64,000 bases of DNA, from the NCBI RefSeq assembly GCF_036669915.1, contig NC_089321.1, positions 13,754,792 through 13,818,791 of the forward strand, in the 5' to 3' direction. The stretch is from Pocillopora verrucosa. Taxonomy: Eukaryota; Cnidaria; Anthozoa; Scleractinia; Pocilloporidae. Within the stretch, counting starts at the first letter, position 1; each line of letters begins with the position of its first letter. Shown piece by piece: positions 52,630 to 62,941 of this stretch. The translations under genes and the position numbers were made by a program. The notes under the pieces were generated by a model. That model ran no database searches. It saw only the letters and a list, made by a program, of their open reading frames with translations, and was not told where the DNA came from.

Positions 52630-55600
52630 CTATAAGAAAGCCCCAGGATTGGCACGAGGGTCCTTCTGATTCCTGTAGCGGCACGCCATATACACACCAA
52701 ACAGCTGTGAAAGATAGAAATATGAGAGGAAGTTAAGAAGATTTTATAGAGAGAGATACTTTACTATTCATTACTGACAATCAAATGTCCTAATCAAGTG
52801 GTTAATGAGCGTGAATCCAGATCAAGAGGAAGCGGACCAGAATTATCAAAATAATTAGTTAGAGTAACAATTAAATTCCTTTAACCATTTAACTCCCAAG
52901 ATTTGCTTGTTAATTCTTCCCTCTATCTGCTGCACATTTAATTCCTTGTAAAACAGCAATGAACATTTGCTGTTGGATCAAAGTAACAACCTCTACCTGA
53001 TAAGTTCGAGTATTCTCGTTACCCTTTTACTTGATATATATTGATATTATAAGGAAAAGTTACATGTTAATAATATCTGGGAGTTAGGCATAGGATTAGT
53101 CCAACTTTAAAATGCAAGTGTTAGTATCTTGCTCAACAAGGTTACAAAGAAGATATCTCACTATATGACAAAAAAAAAAAAAAAAAATGGTGTGTAAATT
53201 GATGTAAGTTCTGTACTTACCAAGGTAAAACTGAAGAACAGACCAATTCCTCCAGCCACTTTCAGAAGATGATTTACCACATCTTTTAACTTGTCATAGC
53301 ATGTTTCACATTTGGGGCATGTATCATCGTTAGTAGTCTTAGAACAGCATGGTAGCTAAAACACAATGAATAAAGAAATGGTCATGAATGCTCAAACGAA
53401 ACTAGTGTTAGTGGTTTTATATGCATGAGGAATTAAGTTAAAATTCCCAGACCAGATCAGGTAACAACACTTTCACAAGGCATAAAAAAAACACAAGAAT
53501 TGAGTTAATAGTATTATTTGTGATTCTTTTACAATTAATCAACAATGCTCACAACCTTTCTTTACCATCAACTTTTTCCATCAAACAAATCAGATGATGA
53601 AATAATTAATTTTGACCTTATTTCTTTCATACAGTTTCATAGAATGACAGAATTAGTGATGCACAAACGCAGTAGCAGCTTGAGACAAACTGATTTATGT
53701 CAGCATTTTGGGTCATAAAATGTTGTTTTTGTAAATTCTTTAGCAAATTTTAGCAGTAATCCACAGTGATTTTGATTATCTGAACTCTGGATTATCCAGA
53801 CTATTCAGCCCAGTTCTCACAAGTGCAGATAATAGAGGTTTGACTGTACTGTTTTAGAGCATAATCTTTTCCTAGACTTACAATAACTCTGGCAGCTTAC
53901 AGTTCTTGTTGTGACTTTATAGATAGAGAGCTTTATTAAAAATCACATGCCAGCTTAATAAGGCTGAATTGTATGATTATTAACAATACTGGCTAAAATT
54001 ATAAATTACATTTTCAGAGCATTTTATTTACAAGAATAATACACAGACCCATTGTCTACACATGGCAAGTAAATAGGTCTGGGAGAAACGCTTGGTGCGC
54101 ATTATTGGGTTAACAGCAGCCTAGGTACAAGCACTATCTTGTGACAACATTACAAGGCTGATGTATCACAAATGTGAATACATTAGAGAGAATCCAAACT
54201 TCAACAAAAAAAAATTTTCTTGTCATTAATACTAACAAGCAATAATTGGAGGGTGGCAATGGCCACAAAAATTATTGGTGTCACAAATAGGGGGGGGGGG
54301 TCATTACCTCCTGAAAGTCTCCGATTTCAAGAACTACAACCCCAGCATGTGAATGGGTCGTACACCACAAAAACTTACCGCAGTACACTTCGGATGTCCC
54401 ATTTCACCTGACGTCATATTTTTATTTTTAAATCCACAACAGTCTTTGATTTTTTGGATTTTGGTCTTTAAAGTGGGTGACATCTTTCCCCATCCTGCCT
54501 CCATTAGATTAGACTGCTGCTCATGTGAAACTGCTATTGCACCAAGAGACACTGACATTTGAATGATAAACAGAAGTAGCATGATAATCATATACTGTTC
54601 AATAAGTTAAGGCTGAAACAAACAGATAAGAACATCATGTACTTTCCAGAACACTAAGTAACAAGAATCGTCATCATCATCGTCATTATTCTTAACCCTA
54701 GGCCAGTTCCAAAACAATAGGCAACAAGAACACCTCAGTGAAGTAACATCTGTACTTGTGCTAAGTGGTCCACCCAGCAAGAACTCATCCCCAGTTTCCT
54801 TAGCATGAAGTAACCAGAAGTGCTACTTCTCCCCCCTGGATGGGATGGTAATCCATTGCAAGGTTTGCCCCCAGGATTTCACCAGGCTTCCCTGGTGATT
54901 TTTGTTTGTCAATTTGTACTCCTGGGTGGAGAAAGGTACTGTAAATTTAAAAGATTTCTCCCAATTTCTTTCTCTCTTTTGACCCAGCCAGCTTTCAAAT
55001 CCAGGCCTCTCAAACCCAGAATCCAGCACACTAACCATCATGCCAATATGATCTCCAAATTGCTTTCATTACACTTTATCATTTATAAGTCAGACTGTGC
55101 TCCTAATACACAGCTTTTACAATGATAGCATTGGAGCAAACCACTGTTGGGGAGGTACTGGGCAGAACTGTTCTGCAAACTTTACTTTCTGCAACTGCTT
55201 TTGACTGCAGTTCACAATCATGAAAAGGATACAAAGAACAGAATCACTTGGCTGTGACGCACTGCACCAGCAACACCCATGATGGCAATGAGAAGAAGGA
55301 AAACACCACAGGCAACTACACCACCAAGAATCGGGAGACTGGTTATTTTAGATGATGCTTTGGCATAAACAGCTACACATATCATTACCAAGGCTATGAA
55401 CTGCAAAGGAAAAAAAGACTTTATACAAACAATCAAATCAGGTAGTTCAGGGCTGTGCTCTTTTGCTTTTTCTCTTACAGTACCATGAATCACTTTGCTT
55501 TTATGAAGGTTTTTAAGAGATGAGCACCTTGTTTTTCTGGGTCCATAGCCTTTGGGCAGGTAACAACACGATCATTCTAAGAGCACAGTTTTGACAATAC

Positions 55601-56960
55601 TGTTTACCATGTGTATACTTTTAGGTACCTCTTCTTTAGGGGCTTCCAATAAATAGTTTCTGTGAGCAAGATATCATGTTTCCCGTATCTCTCAAGAAAA
55701 ACCCTAAGAAAATTTTCTTTATCCTTTTTTTCTTTCAGTATCGAAGATTACCTTAAACACAAAAAGCAGCATACCAATAACTGTTCATACATGAGGGAAC
55801 ACATAATCTACCCAACCCACAACAAGTTCTTTACAACAATGGTGCCCCTATCATTGACATATTCTTATCATCAATTGAAATAAAAATTAGATTTAAATTG
55901 CTGTGTTATTCAACCTTCAAAAGTAAAAAATTGGTATCATACAAAGTCTCATGCCAAATACTAAATACCAGGAGGACAAGTGAACATTCAAAATCCCTTT
56001 GAAGTTTGTAATAATACTCATCGCAAACAATATCATTCCATGTCATTTTGAGAGGACAATGTCATACGTCTAACTTTATGGCAAATTTAATACAACAAAA
56101 TTAAAATTTGCAATGATTTGAATTACGGACAGTTTTGTTAAATGAAATGCGACACAAGTCAGCTTATCTGCATAGCATAGTCATTAGAACCTTCATTTGT
56201 TCATTTCCTTTCCTTGTTGATAAAAGGAAAAGCTGCATTCAAGATCCACTAGTATAGGTGAAGCCTCGTTAAAATCTCCTAACATTTAGTAAATGGGTTT
56301 TAAAATAATCTAAGAGGAAGCCCTAGAAATAATATGAACTTCCGAGGACACACGACCTTTACTTCTTTATAATTGACTTATTAACCTCGTCTAAACAATG
56401 CTTTCCAATATTTTTAACTGGAAGACTCTATGTCGAGATCTTGGAAAATTAAATAAATACAAAAAAAATTCGCCCGTTAATTATAATTAAGCTTACATTT
56501 CCTGAAACATAAGGTGATAGTCAAATTAAAGAGCTCTTATTGGTTTTTCGTTCAGAAAAAACTATTGAATACATGCATGATGCGCTATATAGACAGCTAG
56601 CCTTTTGCAGCAAAGGAACAACGGGGTTTTATTGCCTAGAGATTTTCTTTTTCGTAGGAGAGGTACCTTTTACTCATTAAGTCCCTAATCAGATTTAGAG
56701 ACATTTACGGATAAGAACCGCAGGAGATTTCCGTAGAATATCTGATAGAAAGCTTTAAATAACCACCAAATGCCACGTAACACAGACTGCGAAGACTCAA
56801 TTTCCCCATTCAATAGCTCGCGAGATTCGTTAAAACTCTGACTTAAAGTTGAAAGGTTTTCCAAGATACTTACAATATAAAGCGTGTTAAGTGCCACCAG
56901 GGCATTTTTGAAGCAGAAATAAGCACAGCTTTGTGCTTTGGAGTATTTAGGACTGTACAT
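52630..56960 (-). CDS. Tetraspanin, TSPAN31/TSPAN13-like, 5 exons
   Basis: Four-pass membrane protein. Exons in transcript order: 56960-56874, 55400-55233, 54594-54379, 53355-53221, 52704-52630; every border is phase 0 and the total is 226 aa. Exon 1 ends [14 protein letters not shown] (first membrane segment about 17-41). The second segment is [20 protein letters not shown], the third [20 protein letters not shown], and the fourth [18 protein letters not shown]. The large extracellular loop has CCGF (about residues 136-139) plus HPKC, LPCC, CPKC and CETC cysteines. The C-terminus [14 protein letters not shown] nearly matches vertebrate TSPAN31 and TSPAN13, so the family call is firm but the paralogue is not. 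I chose the Met of MYSPKYSK; an in-frame Met at 57059 would add 33 residues without family support. Intron 3 contains a pogo-like end. Confidence 0.92.
52881..53090 (-). mobile_element. TTAA MITE, subfamily C (tetraspanin intron 4)
   Basis: TTAACCATTTAACTCCCAAG on the left, CTGATAAGTTCGAGTATTCT inside and ATATCTGGGAGTTAG on the right. Confidence 0.75.
53755..53855 (-). mobile_element. pogo/Tigger-like terminal fragment (tetraspanin intron 3)
   Basis: On the minus strand ACAGTCAAACCTCTATTATC is followed by GGATAATCCAGAGTTCAGAT, resembling the CAGTCAAACCTCxATTATC ends of Tigger/pogo DNA transposons. Only one end was found. Confidence 0.55.
54288..54302. repeat. Poly-G run (tetraspanin intron 3)
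   Basis: A run of about ten G located some 75 bp downstream, in transcript sense, of the exon 3 donor. Confidence 0.6.
54780..55048 (-). mobile_element. tRNA-derived SINE, family 2 (tetraspanin intron 2)
   Basis: On the minus strand the head is GGCATGATGGTTAGTGTGCT with B-box-like GGCCTGGATTTGAAAGC. The body includes TACTCCTGGGTGGAGAAAGG, and the tail side has CCTGGATGGGATGG (plus-strand reading). Confidence 0.7.
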
Positions 56961-56964
56961 CTGG

Positions 56965-58050
56965 AAAATGTTCACGGCCTTCTTTCGTCGCCCGATTACA
57001 ATCCGTGATCGATTTACATCCAAAAAGACCACCAGCATCGTGGGCTCTCTAACGATCACGTGACACAGGAGAACTTACGTCATTTACTATTTCTGGCTAA
57101 ATATAGCTGAGGTACACAATCAATAATAGATAGCGTAGAAGGTGCGCTCTGATTGGCAACTCAAACTGGATATCTTTTGCTATTCAACTCCAAGCAACTC
57201 GTGTGGATTTGCGCCCGAAAGTATTGTAATCGTTGCAGGAATAAATGAGTCAAAACAAAGGAAACACAAGCTCGCAAAATATGCAACTATGTTCACATTG
57301 CGCAATGGTCGAAATGTAGGCATTTTTATAAACGCGCTCTCGATCAGAACGAATCTGAACTGGTTTTGAAAAAATTCATCTCGCTAGGTGATTGTTCCCT
57401 TGCATCGTGTGAATTTAATGGGCTGATTAAGGGCCGTTTAGCTCGGTTTTAGTTCAGGTGCCCGCATGGGGTCGCACATTACGTGATTTTGTAAGAAAAT
57501 TCTGTTCAGTAGAGATTGTTGGAAGACAAAATCGAGTCGGTTGTACAGAAACTTTCAGACAATGTATGGTCTTCCAAAATGCCATAAAAATCATATCAGG
57601 TGGGTTTATTCAGAGGCAAAATTCATCCATAGTAACTCCTTGAGGTAATACAACGCGTTTGCGTTTCTCAGTGAGAAAATCACAGAACTTTCTTAAATAC
57701 AGCCACTCAATAAGAAATTGAAATTAGGCAATAAAACAAACATACTTTATGAGGCAAAATTAATAGCAACTTCAACCAGTCTGATCAATATTCAATTTTC
57801 CATTAGCCGATAAAATTCTGCTTTATCTACGACAAAGTACAAAAGTATTCGTAATTGCGTCTTGAAATATGGGCAATATAGAGGATCAGTTTGGATTATA
57901 TTAATTTGAAATTTTCAATATTTCCATCTTCAAACTTTGTTTTTCATGCTTTATAGATTATCCTTCCACCTGATGAATTCTACATTTCGCTTGCAGTCTT
58001 TAAAGAAGGAACCTTTGCAAAGATTTGCTCTCGTGCGCCTTATAAAGTCT
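56965..58050. other. Intergenic between tetraspanin and esterase cluster
   Basis: Holds the tetraspanin promoter and the esterase 3' flank. Short plus-strand ORFs here (57142-57643) show no family features. Confidence 0.45.
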
Positions 58051-58053
58051 TCC

Positions 58054-59985
58054 TCAATAAAGCGCCATCCATGAAAAAGTGAACGTAATGAAAACAAACT
58101 TTGCCATGGCAGAGGCACAGCCAGCATTAGTCACTACCATTGTCTCTTTTTCAAACTTGACTTCCATCAGCTTGGGAAGATAATCATTCCAGAACGACAT
58201 TCGGCGAGGAGCAAACGAGGCCTTCATCTCAGATTTTTTATCCACCCGGAGATAAGCCCTCTGACTGGAGTTGTACCTCTCGAACGTAACACCGCTGACT
58301 GGCTGGGGTGTTGGATTGCCGAACTTGGCAAAGTTTGTGTATATTTCCATGATAAACGAACTGACGTCTTTGTCCGACTGGTCCGGAAACAAATATGCAA
58401 AACGAGGCATGAACGGGCCTCCAAATTCAAAAAAAACATTATCGCCGTGTTGTACTCCGTACCACGCCTTGTGAAGGGGTCGTACTTTTTGCTGATAATC
58501 GAACATGGACATGTAAACATCGGCATACTTGCTGTGGATATCGGCGACTGCGTGACTTGGGGCGTAGAAAGGCTAATCACCGATGAGATCAACGAGCTGG
58601 GTTCTCAGCGCGTATTTATCGCTGCTGTCAGGCCATGGGGTATACATAAACTGCAATGCATCCCTTATGAGGTCACCTTTCTGCTCTCTTAAAGGAAAGA
58701 AAGAGAATAATCATTTAAATTTCAGAGTTAGTAAAAGCTTTTCCTTGCTTGAGTCGCATTTACCCTGGCTTGTTATCATTGACACATATATTGCCCTATG
58801 CGGATATTTATCAGAGCTCTTTTGTTAATTAAGGACTGAGGTCAAAAGACGCTTGAAGAGGAAACCCTGATAGAGTAGAATTACCAAGTTGTAAAAACCC
58901 TTTCAAGTTTCAAAGGTGCGTGTCATTGTAACGTCATCTGCGTAGGGGAAATTCCTTCTATCGAGGTTTTACGTTTACAATGTCAAAAACTAATGAGATG
59001 TCAATTTTGTAACAGAAAGATTTTTCCAGAAAAAATTTGTCATAGTTTTTCATTTGCACATTTGCTCTCTTTTCCCATAACATTCTGTGTGTGAAATTGT
59101 AACCTCATCTACGCTAGAAAAACTTCATTCAAAAGTTTTACACATAACATGTCTTCGTTCAAAAACTTCAAGAAGAAAGTTGTCATATTTGTTCATATTT
59201 GCACTTTACAAGTTCTTGTGACAAAAAGCAGTTATAACAGATAACTTAACTTACCCAATATTCTGAGCGTGCGCATATTTTGTTAGAAATTCCTTGAAGA
59301 AAGAGGGACTCACTCCGTTATCTACACTTTGTGTCATCCCAAAGGACATGTTTGTCATCATACCCAGAAAAGATCCGCCCTCCTGACTGGCAAAGACGAT
59401 CATTAAATTATCTCTCTTAAACTCTCCTTTGTTACGCAGATTCCGGGGGGTGTCAAGAAGAAAGTTTTTATCCACAACTGGTGCCCAGTCCAGGTATTCA
59501 ACAGAACTTATGGTTATTTTTTCGGAAGCGTCTTGTATCTTCTTTGTCTCTTTCTGACGAATGCAGGCCATCATTTCGCTGTGGTCGCCCGTTGGGCAGT
59601 TCAGGTTTCCAGCAAGCTCATTGGTATAGCGGAGACCGAAGGAAGTCGGCTGAATTGCAAAGGGACTCAAATCCACTCCGCTCTCTGCAATGACTTGATG
59701 GAAGAGGCCTTTAGACAGTGGAGACAATAAATGGAGGCTAACACTTGATCCACCAGCGCTTAATCCAAAGATGGTCACCTTACCGGGATCCCCTCCAAAA
59801 TTTTTTATGTTATCTTTGACCCACTTGAGCGCCGCCACTTGATCTAACATTCCATAATTCCCAGGGGCAGCGGCATCCCCGGTCGTCAGGAAGCCAAACG
59901 TACCAAGACGGTATTGAATAACAACAACTACTACGCCTTGGAGAGCCAAGTAATCGCCGCGATGCGAGATTGCAGTTCCATACTC
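58054..59985 (-). pseudogene. Carboxylesterase/cholinesterase-like gene copy, interrupted by a stop
   Basis: Two exons are visible. The upstream one (about 59985-59255) begins AYEYGTAISHRGDYLALQG. It carries YRLGTFGFLTTGD, the nucleophile elbow GLSAGG, and SQEGG with the catalytic Glu, and ends in AHAQNIG before a GTAAG donor. The downstream one (58687-58054) reads QKGDLIRDALQFMYTPWPDS, AWYGVQHGDN with the catalytic His, SFAPRRMSFWND, and a hydrophobic C-terminus (AKFVFITFTFSWMALY) resembling a GPI-anchor signal. An in-frame TAG at 58573-58575 lies just before PFYAPSHAVAD and would remove the catalytic His. I found no upstream exon for the N-terminus (signal peptide, EDCL motif, HGG). It is probably a dead or truncated copy. 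Substrate cannot be inferred. Confidence 0.75.
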
Positions 59986-60400
59986 ATAAGCTCTTTGCTC
60001 TTTTTACAAAAGTAACACTGCTAGCATACACAGTATATTTTTTTAGAGTCGTATTTCAGAACTGTGGGTGGTAATCTAACCTATTGCTTCTCTCGCTTTT
60101 CGTAATGTGATGATATTGGTTTCAATTTCAAAATTAGTTTGTTGATATCGATTTAAACAGAAATATTTTCTAGGAAATAATTTTTTGGTGTATTTCCAAT
60201 TGTACTTTTGCGCTTATTCCCTTTGGAATGTTATGTGTCAGTTATAACGTCATCTATGCTAGAAAACTTTTCTATAAGGGACGCGACTTAGTTCAAAAAC
60301 TCCTTTCCTCATTTGCACTTTTTACAATATGGAATTTTTGCCGCAAGACTCTGAGTTCTCGTGAAGAGAAAAACAATTTTAGTATAACAGATAACTTAAT
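58918..60400. repeat. Intronic blocks repeated three times in the esterase cluster
   Basis: Similar stretches start near 58918 (GTGTCATTGTAACGTCATCT), 59090 (AATTGTAACCTCATCTACGC) and 60235 (GTCAGTTATAACGTCATCTA). Each is followed by CTAGAAAA- or TAGGGGAAA-like sequence, and two are followed by TTTGCACTTT. The last two precede esterase exon 3' ends, so intron and exon were duplicated together. Confidence 0.55.
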
Positions 60401-60404
60401 TTAC

Positions 60405-60640
60405 CCCATATTTCGAGAGTCCACAAAATTTGTTAGAAATTCCATAAAGAAAGAGGGACTCACTCCGTTGTCTACACTTTGTGCCATCCCATAGGAAAAG
60501 TTTGCCATAATACCCAATGTAGCTCCAAATTCCTCACCGTTAAAAACGATCATTGACTTGACTTTCTTAAATTCTCCTATGTTTCGCAGATTCCTCTGGG
60601 GTGTCAAGGAGACAATTAATCCAGAAGCAACCATTGGCAA
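60405..60640 (-). pseudogene. Esterase exon fragment
   Basis: Reads RNLRNIGEFKKVKSMIVFN, FSYGMAQSVDNGVSPSFF and FLTNFVDSRNMG before a GTAAAT donor. It is homologous to the 3' end of the exon at 59255. The 5' side is out of frame and cut off near 60640. The catalytic Glu context is altered (GEEFG in place of QEGG). A partial duplicate, not a gene. Confidence 0.7.
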
Positions 60641-61046
60641 TTAAAAACAATGATTCCATTCGCGCTCGTTAGATACGAGTTTGGCTACAGCCAACTCGGC
60701 GCAACGCTATCATCTCAAATTCAAAGCGCACTAAAGGAGTATCTGTCAAATACGTATAGGAAATAGCATGATTTGGAGTTCAATTTGGTGTCAATAAACA
60801 CGAATAAATTTAAAAAAAAAAATTACACAAGCCCGAGGGCAAGTGCAATTTGAAGTCTTTGAAGTGCTTATTTTACCAAATTACAAGATAAATTTTTTTA
60901 TTACTTGTTAACAAAGTACATGAAAAAACATCTCAGAAAGTCCAGACACATGTCAATGAAACCTAGTCAGGGTAAATGCGGCGAAAGCGAGGAAAGCATT
61001 TACAAACACTGAAATTAAAACGATTGTTCTCTTTCTTTCCTTTAAG

Positions 61047-61668
61047 AAAGCAGAAAGGTGACCTCATAAGAGATGCGTTGCAGTTTATGTATACCCCATG
61101 GCCCGACAGCAGCGATAAATACGCGCTGAGAACTCAGCTTATTGACCTATTTGGCATATGCCCCGTGTCACGCAGTCGCCGATATTCAAAGCAAGTGTGC
61201 CGACGTCTATATGTACATGTTCGATTATCAGCAAAGAGTACGCCCCCTTCACAAGGCGTGGTACGGGGTACAACACGGCGATAATGTTGGCTACGATTTT
61301 GGAATCCCGTTGATGCCTCGTTTTGCAAATTTGTTTCCGGACCAGTGTGACAAAGACATCAGTTTGTTTATAATGGAAATGTACACAAACTTTGCCAAGC
61401 TCGGCAATCCAACACCCCAGCCAGTCAGCGATGTTACGTTCGAGAGGTACAACTCCAGTCAGAGGGCTTATCTCCGGGTGGACAAAAAATCCGAGATGAA
61501 AGCTTCGTTTGCTCCTCGCCGAATGTCGTTCTGGAATGATTATTATCCCAAGCTGATGGAAGTCAAGTTTAAAAAGAGACAGTGGTAGTTAGTGATGCTG
61601 GCTGTGCCTCTGCTCTGGCAAAGTTTGTTCTTATTGCATTCGCGGTTTTCTCGATGGTGCTGCACTGA
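61047..61668 (+). pseudogene. Esterase C-terminal exon, frameshifted, plus strand
   Basis: Preceded by the acceptor TTTCCTTTAAG as in the minus-strand copy, so it arose by genomic duplication rather than retroposition. It begins KQKGDLIRDALQFMYTPWPD. A deletion near 61150 shifts the frame. It then continues MYMFDYQQRVRPLHKAWYGV, QHGDNVGYDFGIPLMPRFAN and APRRMSFWNDYYPKLMEVKF. A further single-base loss near 61575 gives a premature stop. The remnant of the hydrophobic tail (AKFVLIAFAVFSMVLH) lies in the other frame and ends at 61668. Confidence 0.8.
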
Positions 61669-61689
61669 GGAAGACTTTCGGCTCGCGAA

Positions 61690-62941
61690 AGTAAATCTTT
61701 TTTAGCCGAGTAGCAATTTCTGATAGAATGGCTGTTTTAAGAAAGGTCTGTTACAATAAGTGGTGGTTGCTTCTGGATTAACCTTTCTGATGTGATGTTT
61801 ATGGCATTTTAGAGGGCCATGATACAAATACTTTTCGAAAAATTCCGTACAACACGTCATTTCTCTTCGAACAATGTGATGCTAACAAGCTGAACATTTT
61901 AAATGGAAGTGTGCACCCATAAACAGTATCCTCAATATTTCCCTCTTATTACCGGAAAGGGCGGGGGAAGGGGAATTATTTGTTTTCTGGATAAAATTAG
62001 CATTAGAATGATATCTGACCTGTTTTTTGCCGGTTGGAGTGGAACAAAATGTCATCCGTTTATCCTATACGCATGTGCAGCGCAATTATGTTTCCAAAGG
62101 AATTAAAGCCTTCTCAGTTATGGGAAGATGTTACCTGCGTTGCAATTGCCCTTTGAAAGCAGAGGACCTCTCCCTTTAGGTAGCAGTATCATACTCATTT
62201 TCAATGAAAGTCATGTCTTACCTTTCTTGGGATGTCACGCAATTCTAATACAAAAGAAGTTTCGGAAGCGTTGCGTGACGTTCTCGTAAGGGTACTAGCA
62301 GAACCCGTAGTCTGTAGAGAACAAGGGAACCTAATGATGATCGATTATCGAGAGGAGCATGTTGACAACAGGCTCGTTACATGTTTTAAGGAGATTCACG
62401 GATAAAAACAGGTCAGTGTGAGGTTGAAGCCACAACACCCCTACAATTACCATGCCGAAAACGAAACAACGTTTCTTATTTAGTTAACTTCTCGCTTACC
62501 ATAAAAACAATGACGGACAGCAGAAACCCACTTCCCTTGTGGATAATTTTATGTATTTAATACGGCTGCCACTGTTGTTTACCCATTATGAACCACGTGA
62601 TCAATCTATGACGTATAAAGCTATGTTCTTATTAATGACCTTTGCAATCACGTTCTAGTATTACGTAGATGGGAAGGAAATAGAGGTTTTAAAAATAGAA
62701 ATCAGACAATATGAGCATCCTTCGACATTTGCGACGAAACACATCAGTCTGGATGATATGTAGATAGAATAATTAGGTTTACCATCACGGATTACATAAG
62801 AGCCCTCAATGACGTGACGTTCCACAATGACATGACAAATAAGTCTTATTAGGAAATTTGAGAGGAAAGTTTATCACGCAATAGTGTACTTCGCGACAAA
62901 ACAAAATTAACTCATTAACCTTGAACATTCTGAGGGCCAGA
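61690..62941. other. Upstream region of the plus-strand esterase
   Basis: No gene seen. A palindromic repeat (ATGTCACGCAATTC at about 62231 and GTTGCGTGACGTTC at about 62270) recalls the repeat at 45600. 5' UTR and promoter of the esterase at 62942 probably lie near the right end. Confidence 0.45.

Noticed and set aside
59481-59730. Plus-strand ORFs across the esterase exon (also 63499-63809 on the minus strand)
   Set aside because: Antisense shadows of the esterase coding exons; both strands of the two paralogues show the same shadow.
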